From: Rubrivirga sp046845755
GTDB taxonomy: Bacteria; Bacteroidota; Rhodothermia; Rhodothermales; Rubricoccaceae
NCBI RefSeq assembly: GCF_046845755.1
Contig: NZ_CP177357.1
Span: 1,178,001-1,242,000 of the forward strand
Length of the DNA stretch: 64,000 nucleotides
Direction: 5' to 3'
In this document: piece after piece, positions 8,330 through 14,411 of the stretch
Position numbering within the stretch: position 1 is the stretch's first letter
Layout of the letters: each line of letters starts with the position of its first letter
Notes under the pieces: model-generated
Database searches by the model: none
Told to the model about the DNA's origin: nothing
The model's input: the letters and a program-made list of their open reading frames with translations, nothing else
Position numbers and translations under genes: made by a program

Positions 8330-9034
8330 ATGGCTACCTCGACCCCGCAGGAGATCACCATCCTCGTCGTCGACGACGAAGAGGACGTCGTCGAGATCAT
8401 CTCCCACTTCCTCCGCGAGGAGGGCTACAACGTCCTCACCGCCTACGACGCCGACGAGGCGCTCTCGAAGGCGAGCCCGGACGTCGACGCCATCTTGCTC
8501 GACGTGATGCTCCCCGGCATGAGCGGGTTCGAGATCGCCAAGCGCTTGCGCGGCCGCGTCGAGACGGAGACGATCCCGATCATCATGATGACGGCCAAGA
8601 CCGAGGAGTCGGACCAGCTCCAGGGCCTGGAGAACGCCAACCAGTACCTGACCAAGCCGGTCAGCCCCAAGGTCGTGCTCGCCAACATCCGTGCGGTCCT
8701 GCGCCGGACGGGGACCGAGGAGAGCAAGACGCTCTCGGTCGCCGGCCTGACGATCTACGAGGACGAGTACCGCGCCACGCTCGACGGCGACGACTTGGGC
8801 CTGACGCTCACCGAGTTCGAGCTCCTCCGCTACCTCGTCCGCCACCCGCGCAAGGCGTTCACGCGCCAGCAGCTGCTCGAGACGATCTGGAAGGACGCCA
8901 TGATGGTCACCGAGCGGACCGTCGACGCGCACATCAAGAACCTCCGCGAGAAGCTGGGCGACTTTGCCCGCCACATCCAGACGGTCCGCGGCGTCGGCTA
9001 CCGCTTCGTCGAGGAAGCCGAGCAAGAGGCATAG
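8330..9034 (+). CDS. OmpR/PhoB-type response regulator
   Basis: The 234-residue protein has a receiver domain (acidic pair D15-D16, phospho-acceptor D58 in ILLDVMLPG, T87, K108 in YLTKP) and a C-terminal winged helix (LTLTEFELLRYLVRHP ... VDAHIKNLREKLG ... VRGVGYRF). The usual GADDYLTKP before the lysine reads NANQYLTKP, so the second acidic side chain of that loop is missing. It is followed 74 bp later by a histidine kinase and then a BLUF protein, an arrangement that suggests one signalling unit. The target genes are unknown. Confidence 0.92.
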   Translation: MATSTPQEITILVVDDEEDVVEIISHFLREEGYNVLTAYDADEALSKASPDVDAILLDVMLPGMSGFEIAKRLRGRVETETIPIIMMTAKTEESDQLQGLENANQYLTKPVSPKVVLANIRAVLRRTGTEESKTLSVAGLTIYEDEYRATLDGDDLGLTLTEFELLRYLVRHPRKAFTRQQLLETIWKDAMMVTERTVDAHIKNLREKLGDFARHIQTVRGVGYRFVEEAEQEA

Positions 9035-9108
9035 AGACGGCGTGAGGGATGGGGGAGGGGCGGCCCCGGCTGCCTCCCCCTCGGCCCCGCATCCCGCACC
9101 CTCCCCCT
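9035..9108. repeat. Self-complementary GGGATGGGGGAGGGG/CCTCCCCCTC junction repeat
   Basis: GAGGGATGGGGGAGGGGCGG at the left faces TGCCTCCCCCTC and CATCCCGCACCC at the right. It fills the whole regulator-kinase gap and ends at the kinase ATG. It may act as a hairpin that tunes kinase translation, and it belongs to the same loose class as those at 39813 and 54535. Confidence 0.5.
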
Positions 9109-10602
9109 ATGCGCTGGCGCAACGTCCGCGAGTTGGTCTACCCCCGTCGGGCTTCTACCCAGACGTGGATGATGCTGACGTTCGCGCTCTTCGTGGGCGT
9201 GGCCGTCGTCGGCGTCGGGCTGTACTCGTTCCTGATCCTGCAGGGCCAGGTCCGCGACGCGGCGCGCGACACCCTGCGCGAGGAGGCGACCCGGTTCGCC
9301 ATCCAGCTCGAAGCGCAGCCCGACCGGGCCTCGCTCATCGAGCTGGCCCGGCAGCTGGCGGAGGTGACCGAGATCCAGGTGGCCGTGGCCACCGACACCG
9401 ACCTCATCGCCGACTTCGGGCCGACGGACCGAGCCCTCGACGCGACCGAGTTTTTCGCGCTCGAGGAGGTGACGGAGGCGCGCGCCGCCCAAGACCGCGT
9501 GGGCTTTGCCGAGCGGTCGGGCCCCGACGGGCAGGAGCGCCTGTTCGTCGCCCTGGGCCGGCCCGACACCGGGCTGCTGGTCCGCCTGGGCGAGCCGGTG
9601 CCGATGCTGCTCCGCGCCATCCAGTCGCTCCAGGCCGCGCTCGCCATCGGCATGGTGCTGGCGCTTCTGACGGCGCTGCTGGGCGCGTGGACGGCGGCCC
9701 GCCAAGTGACGCGGCCGCTCAAGGCCATCACCCGGAGCGCCCAGAAGATCAACGAGGGCGACCTCGACGGCCGCATCACCGTTCGGACGCGGGCCGCCGA
9801 GTTCCAGGACCTGGCCCGGTCGCTCAACCACATGGCCCAGCGGTTCCGCTCGGACATCATGGAGCTGCAGCGCATGCAGCGGGTCCAGAACGAGTTTATC
9901 GGCAACGTGTCGCACGAGGTGAAGAACCCCATCTTCGCCGTCTTCGGCTACCTGGAGGCGCTCGGCTCGGACTCGCTCCCACCCGAGCAACGCAAACGCT
10001 ACGCGCAGAAGGGGCTCTTCAACCTGCAGCGCCTCAACAGCCTGTTCTCGGACTTGATCGAGATCGCCAAGCTGGAGTACCGCGAGGACCAGATCCGGTC
10101 GACCCGGTTCGACCTCCAGGACCTGATCCACGAGGTCGGTGAGATGCTCGAGCCGAAGGCCGAGGCCAAGGGGCTCGACCTCAGCTACGACAACGACCCG
10201 CTCGAGGTCGTCGCCGACCGCGGCCGCCTGCGGCAGGTGCTGACGAACCTGATCGACAACGCCATCGCGTACTCGGACGAGGGCTCGGTCCGCTGCCGGA
10301 TGCGGCGCCACCTCGACACCGCGCGCGTCGAGGTCTCCGACACCGGGCGCGGGATCCCCGAGGACCACCTCGACCGCATCTTCGAGCGGTTCTACCGCGT
10401 CGACGCCGCGCGCTCGCGCAAGGAAGGCGGGACGGGGCTGGGCCTCGCGATCGTCAAGCAGATCATCGAGGCGCACGGGGCGGCCATCCACGTCGAGAGC
10501 ACCAAGGGGCGCGGGACGCGGTTCTGGTTCGACCTCCCGCTGGCGGGCGCCCCCGGCGGGGACGGGGCGCTCTCCGAAGCCGAACGCGCCGAGCTGGCAT
10601 GA
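9109..10602 (+). CDS. PhoR/VicK-like membrane histidine kinase
   Basis: The 497-residue kinase has TM1 at about residues 20-45, an extracytoplasmic sensor of about 130 residues, and TM2 at about 180-203. A HAMP linker (RPLKAITRSAQKINEGDLDGRI) follows. The DHp helix has the phospho-acceptor His269 in GNVSHEVKNPIF. The ATP domain has N box LIDNAIAYSDEG, G1 DTGRGIPEDH, F box IFERFYRV and G2 GGTGLGLAIVK. It partners with the response regulator just upstream. Its last 4 bp (ATGA) overlap the start of the BLUF gene, so the two are probably translationally coupled. This raises the idea that the BLUF protein feeds light information to it. Confidence 0.93.
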   Translation: MRWRNVRELVYPRRASTQTWMMLTFALFVGVAVVGVGLYSFLILQGQVRDAARDTLREEATRFAIQLEAQPDRASLIELARQLAEVTEIQVAVATDTDLIADFGPTDRALDATEFFALEEVTEARAAQDRVGFAERSGPDGQERLFVALGRPDTGLLVRLGEPVPMLLRAIQSLQAALAIGMVLALLTALLGAWTAARQVTRPLKAITRSAQKINEGDLDGRITVRTRAAEFQDLARSLNHMAQRFRSDIMELQRMQRVQNEFIGNVSHEVKNPIFAVFGYLEALGSDSLPPEQRKRYAQKGLFNLQRLNSLFSDLIEIAKLEYREDQIRSTRFDLQDLIHEVGEMLEPKAEAKGLDLSYDNDPLEVVADRGRLRQVLTNLIDNAIAYSDEGSVRCRMRRHLDTARVEVSDTGRGIPEDHLDRIFERFYRVDAARSRKEGGTGLGLAIVKQIIEAHGAAIHVESTKGRGTRFWFDLPLAGAPGGDGALSEAERAELA

Positions 10603-10982
10603 GCGACGACCTCTACGCCCTCGTCTACACCTCCGAGGCCGTCAGCCCCTTTTCGGACGACGAGTTGGAGGCGCTGCTGCATGACGCTCGCGCCTACAAC
10701 CTCGGCCTGGGCGTGACGGGGTTTCTGGCCTACGAGGACGCCACGGCCGACCGCCCCGGGACGTTCGTTCAGCGTCTCGAAGGGACGCGCCAGGCGGTCC
10801 GCAACGTGTTCGACGACCGGATCGCGGACTCGACGCGCCACACGAACGTCGAGGTCAAGATGGAAGGGCCGATCGCGTCACGAACCTTCGCCGACTGGAC
10901 GATGGCCTTCCAGCGGCGCACCGACCACGAGGTGGAGGGGTTCGACGCCCTCGTCGAGCGCTTGGGCCCGCCGCCGGCCTAA
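10599..10982 (+). CDS. BLUF domain blue-light photoreceptor
   Basis: The 127-residue protein is a stand-alone BLUF (FAD-binding blue-light sensor) domain with a short C-terminal tail. The residues that define photochemistry in the family are present: Tyr10 in LYALVYTS, Asn34 in ARAYNLGLGVTG, Gln58 in FVQRLEG, and Trp100/Met102 in FADWTMAF. An insertion of about 6 residues (near 48-54) lies before the Gln strand. It overlaps the histidine kinase stop by ATGA. Its own stop overlaps that of the convergent lhgO gene (CTAA). Small BLUF proteins usually act through protein partners; the kinase and regulator are the obvious candidates. Confidence 0.88.
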   Translation: MSDDLYALVYTSEAVSPFSDDELEALLHDARAYNLGLGVTGFLAYEDATADRPGTFVQRLEGTRQAVRNVFDDRIADSTRHTNVEVKMEGPIASRTFADWTMAFQRRTDHEVEGFDALVERLGPPPA

Positions 10983-12187
10983 GCGGTCGGCGGGAGCTTC
11001 GCGAGTACCCGCGCCGCGACGTGCTCGCCGATCGTCAGCGACGCCGTCGCCGCCGGGCTCGGGGCGTTGATCACGTGGACCGCGCGCGCGGTCTCCTCGA
11101 TCACGAAGTCGTCGGCGAGCGTCCCGTCGGGGTGGAGGGCCTGGGCGCGGACGCCGGACGGACCGCGAGAGAGATCCGCCAGCTCGATGTCGGGCACCAG
11201 GCGCCGCGCGGCGTGCCAGAACGCCCGCAGGCTCAGCGACCGGCCCAACTCGGCGACGCCCATCGAAAGGTGCCGACGCGCCAGCCGGCGGAAGGCCGGC
11301 GACCCCAGCGTCTCGCCGAGGTCCGCCGGTCGGACGTCGCGCAGGCGGTAGCCGTCGCGCGCGAACGCCAGCGCCGCGCTCGGCCCGGCGTCGACCGTCC
11401 CGTCGACGCGGCGCGTGAGGTGGACGCCCAGAAACGGGAAGGCGGGGTCGGGGACGGGGTAGATGAGGCCGCGCACCATCTCAGCCGCTTGTGGGCGGAG
11501 GAGGGCATATTCGCCCCGGAAGGACACGAGCTGGACCGACGGCTCGGCGCCGAAGAGCCGCGCGACGCGGTCGGCCCACAGCCCGGCACACGTCACGAGG
11601 GCTCGCGCCTCGACGTCGCCCGCCGTCGTCTCGACGACGACGCCCCCGGCCGTCTCGCGCCCGCCGACGACGGCCGCGCCGGTCCACACGACGGCGCCCG
11701 CGTCTGCGAGCCGCTCCGCCAGCCGGACGGCGACGGCCGAGAAGTCGGCGACGGCTGTCGCGGGCACCCACAGCCCGGCGACCGCGCGGACGTGGGGCTC
11801 GTGCGCGCGGACGCCCTCGCCCTCGAGGCGCTCGGCCGTGACGCCGTTTGCGGCCGCGCGCTCGGCGAGGGCGTCCAGGCGCGGCACCTCGTCGGGCGTG
11901 ACCGCGACGATCGTCTTTCCGGAGCGCACCACGGGCAGCCCTTCGGCGTCGCAGAACGCCTCCAGCGCCGCCTTCCCGGCCCGGCAGAACGAGGCCTTGT
12001 CACTTCCGGGTCGGTAGTACACGCCCGCGTGGAGGACGCCCGAATTGCGCCCGCTCTGGTGGGCGGCGACGCGGTCCTCTTTTTCGAGGACGAGCACGCG
12101 CAGGCCCGGCCGCCCCGCCAGCGCCGCGCGTGCGACGGCCAGCCCGACGAGGCCGCCGCCGACGACGGCGAGGTCGACGCGCGTCAC
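10979..12187 (-). CDS. lhgO: L-2-hydroxyglutarate oxidase (LhgO family)
   Basis: This FAD-dependent enzyme oxidises L-2-hydroxyglutarate to 2-oxoglutarate, passing electrons to the quinone pool or oxygen. The 402-residue product opens with the dinucleotide fold LAVVGGGLVGLAVARAAL and has HQSGRNSGVLHAGVYYRPGS, the family's active-site block. FPFLGVHLTRRVDG and GPSGVRAQALHPDG lie towards the C-terminus. The start GTG (12187-12185) shares one base with the TAG of the upstream T9SS gene, so it is the last gene of a coupled minus-strand trio. Its stop overlaps the BLUF stop by 4 bp. Confidence 0.9.
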   Translation of the reverse strand: MTRVDLAVVGGGLVGLAVARAALAGRPGLRVLVLEKEDRVAAHQSGRNSGVLHAGVYYRPGSDKASFCRAGKAALEAFCDAEGLPVVRSGKTIVAVTPDEVPRLDALAERAAANGVTAERLEGEGVRAHEPHVRAVAGLWVPATAVADFSAVAVRLAERLADAGAVVWTGAAVVGGRETAGGVVVETTAGDVEARALVTCAGLWADRVARLFGAEPSVQLVSFRGEYALLRPQAAEMVRGLIYPVPDPAFPFLGVHLTRRVDGTVDAGPSAALAFARDGYRLRDVRPADLGETLGSPAFRRLARRHLSMGVAELGRSLSLRAFWHAARRLVPDIELADLSRGPSGVRAQALHPDGTLADDFVIEETARAVHVINAPSPAATASLTIGEHVAARVLAKLPPTA

Positions 12188-13629
12188 TAGCGCACCAGCA
12201 CCACGCGCGTGGTGCCCTGCACGCTCGCGCCTCGGAGGCGGATCACGTACGTGCCCGCCGGGAGCGTCCGGCCGTCGACGAGCAGCGAGGTCCACGCGCC
12301 GCCCGCTGCGACGCCCTCGAACAGGACCTGCACGCGGCGGCCCGTGAGGTCGTACAGCTCGGCCGTCACCGGCTCCGTCGTCGCGACGCGGAAGCGGGCG
12401 GTCGTGGTGCGCTGGAACGGGTTCGGGCGGGCGGCCTCGAACTCGACGCCCGACGCCTCGGGCGCGGCCGACACCTCGAACCCGATCGGCACGAGCATCG
12501 GGCCCACCACGTCGCACTCGAACGGGGCGCCGGCGGTGTGGAGCGCACCCGAGCGGATCCAGAAGACGGTGTCCTCATTCACGACCGACTCGCCGTCGAG
12601 GAACGGCTCGTACGCGAAGGCGCACCCGCCCGACGAGACCGTCGCCCCGTCCTCGATCTCGTCGACCTTGTAGCGGAGCACGAGCGCGTCGATCTTCGAG
12701 AACGGGTCCGCGAGCAGGCGGCGGTCGGCGTCGCCGGGGCGGATCTCGTACCCGATGCCGCTGGCGCCGTCGACGACGCTCCAGTAGGTGGCGTCGGACG
12801 TCCCGCCGAGCACGCGGGCGGCCTCCTGGGTGAACGGCTGGTCGCCTCCGGCGCCGTGCTCCGTGATGACGTCGTCGGTGGCCGTGCCGTCGAGGTCGAA
12901 GTCGAGGCGCCAGTAGGCGTGGTGGCGGTGGGCGGTGGCGGTGCAGACGGCGTCGGCGGCGGCGAACGAGAACTCGGGCCAGATGCGGCCGTCCTCGTAG
13001 AAGTGCCACTTCATGCGGTAGCGGTACCACCCGGCCTCGGTGTGGCCCGTCAGCACGAGCTCGCTGCCGTAGTCCTCGACCGAGATGCCCTCGAAGTCGC
13101 CCACGTCGCCGCCCGGCGACGGGTTGCCGGGGTCCTCGTTCGCCTCGCACGACGTCCGGACGGCGCCCGGCGCCGAGACGGCGATGCCCGACCGGATGTC
13201 CGCCCGCTGCCCGTTGACGACCGGGCGCGGCGTCACGAGCCCGCAGTCGCTCGCGAGCACGGCGTCGGCGCTCAACTCGATGGGTGCCTCGTCGGTCATC
13301 CAGTCGCGGAAGCAGCCGCAGCCGCCCGCGTCGTACTCGACGTTGAGGATCGGGACGCTCGCGCGGGCCAGGACCAGGCGGCCCCGGTAGCGCACGTCGC
13401 GCAGCTCGAGCCCCGCGCTGTTGACGGTCGTCCGGTTGGCCGGGCGGTACACGTCGAACTCCCACACGGGGTCGTCGGCGGGCCACGCGATGTGGCCGTT
13501 CGGGACGGTCGGGGCCGGGGCCCCGTCGTTGTAGCCGCCGTTCGTGGCGCAGCTCGGCTCGGTGAGCTCGATCTGGGCGCTGGCGCCGGCCGCGAGCGCG
13601 AGGGCGAAGACGAGGGGGAGCGTGCGCAT
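12187..13629 (-). CDS. T9SS-sorted protein with copper-amine-oxidase-like beta sandwich
   Basis: The 480-residue product has a signal peptide (to about residue 19). A central region has CRDWMTD-like cysteines and the pattern WYRYRMKWHFYEDGRIWPEF, then HRHHAYWRLDFDLDG. The latter resembles the His-x-His and LDxDxDG strands of copper amine oxidase cores, but no TPQ-forming tyrosine motif was identified, so activity is doubtful. The C-terminal 80 residues are a type A T9SS sorting domain (ARPNPFQRTTTARF ... LYDLTGRRVQ ... LPAGTYVIRL). It is therefore probably exported and anchored on the cell surface or released. It overlaps its neighbours on both sides (TGATG and TAGTG). Confidence 0.75.
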   Translation of the reverse strand: MRTLPLVFALALAAGASAQIELTEPSCATNGGYNDGAPAPTVPNGHIAWPADDPVWEFDVYRPANRTTVNSAGLELRDVRYRGRLVLARASVPILNVEYDAGGCGCFRDWMTDEAPIELSADAVLASDCGLVTPRPVVNGQRADIRSGIAVSAPGAVRTSCEANEDPGNPSPGGDVGDFEGISVEDYGSELVLTGHTEAGWYRYRMKWHFYEDGRIWPEFSFAAADAVCTATAHRHHAYWRLDFDLDGTATDDVITEHGAGGDQPFTQEAARVLGGTSDATYWSVVDGASGIGYEIRPGDADRRLLADPFSKIDALVLRYKVDEIEDGATVSSGGCAFAYEPFLDGESVVNEDTVFWIRSGALHTAGAPFECDVVGPMLVPIGFEVSAAPEASGVEFEAARPNPFQRTTTARFRVATTEPVTAELYDLTGRRVQVLFEGVAAGGAWTSLLVDGRTLPAGTYVIRLRGASVQGTTRVVLVR

Positions 13630-14204
13630 CAGAGTCGCGACTGGCGGCGGGCGGCGGGGTGGGCGAGGTTGCTGTCGGCCTGGGGGTCCGCGTCGGCGTC
13701 GAGGACGGTCAGCGTCCGGAGGTCGACGATCGCGTAGCGGATCCGCCGGGCGGGCTCGCCGGGCGCGGTCTCGAACACGTCGACGGTGACGCACCGGCCG
13801 CCCGGGCCGCAGGCGTGGCCGGCCTCGCGGACGAGGGGGAAGCCGCCCTCGACGCGGACCGGGCCCCCCGCGCGCGCGATGCGGGGGGCGATGTCGGGGT
13901 GCGCGGCCACGAGCGCGCGCGCGCGCGCGAGCTCCTGGGGCGTCGGCCCGGCGGTGCTCACCGGGCTGACCCGGCGCGACAGCACGCGCCCGCCGCCGTC
14001 GACCATCTCGTCGACGTACTCGCCTCGAACGGGGTGGTACGTCACCGTCCGCGTGACCCGGTCGCGCCGGCCGTCGTCGGTCTTCACCGAGTCGGTCGAG
14101 GTGAAGAGGACGCGCGGGGCGTCGGCGCGCAGGGCGGCCTGGGCGCCGACGGGGGCGGCCAGGGCCAGCAACGCGAACGCGGCGATCGAGCGGGAGAGGG
14201 CCAT
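13629..14204 (-). CDS. Exported hypothetical protein
   Basis: The 191-residue protein has a signal peptide ending at about residue 21 (VGAQA). It is not recognised. The middle is charged and basic (TDDGRRDRVTRTVTYHPV), and a CGPGGRC pair near residue 130 could form a disulfide. The C-terminal RIRYAIVDLRTLTVLD strand looks like a secreted alpha/beta fold. The stop overlaps the start of the T9SS-sorted protein (TGATG), and a TACCTTCC box lies 22 bp before the ATG, so it heads the operon with the T9SS protein and LhgO. Confidence 0.65.
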   Translation of the reverse strand: MALSRSIAAFALLALAAPVGAQAALRADAPRVLFTSTDSVKTDDGRRDRVTRTVTYHPVRGEYVDEMVDGGGRVLSRRVSPVSTAGPTPQELARARALVAAHPDIAPRIARAGGPVRVEGGFPLVREAGHACGPGGRCVTVDVFETAPGEPARRIRYAIVDLRTLTVLDADADPQADSNLAHPAARRQSRL

Positions 14205-14225
14205 CGCAAGGGGGGACGGGGCGCC

Positions 14226-14233
14226 GGAAGGTA
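14226..14233 (-). promoter_or_regulatory. Putative -7 box (TACCTTCC) of the lhgO operon
   Basis: TACCTTCCGG on the minus strand ends about 20 bp before the ATG of the first operon gene. It matches the window-wide TAnCTTnCGG pattern. Confidence 0.5.
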
Positions 14234-14309
14234 GGGTGCGCGCGAGCCAGCACCCAATGAGGCGACGGAACGAGACGCGAAGGAGGCCCCCGCCCGGGGG
14301 CGGGCCCGT

Positions 14310-14340
14310 CCGAAAGCGGTTCCGGGCCCTCGTATCTTGC
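14310..14340 (+). promoter_or_regulatory. Putative promoter of the E1 dehydrogenase (TATCTTGC plus upstream palindrome)
   Basis: TATCTTGC at 14333-14340 resembles the -7 boxes elsewhere in the window. The near-palindrome CCGAAAGCGGTTCCGG (14310-14325) is centred about 15 bp before it and matches the copy at 2180. The leader to the ATG at 14412 would be about 65 nt. Confidence 0.4.
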
Positions 14341-14411
14341 CGCCCCTTCCTCTGGCGTGCATCCAGCCGCACGCCGAGGCGTTCGCCCGACTGTTCCCCA
14401 CGACCGTTCTC

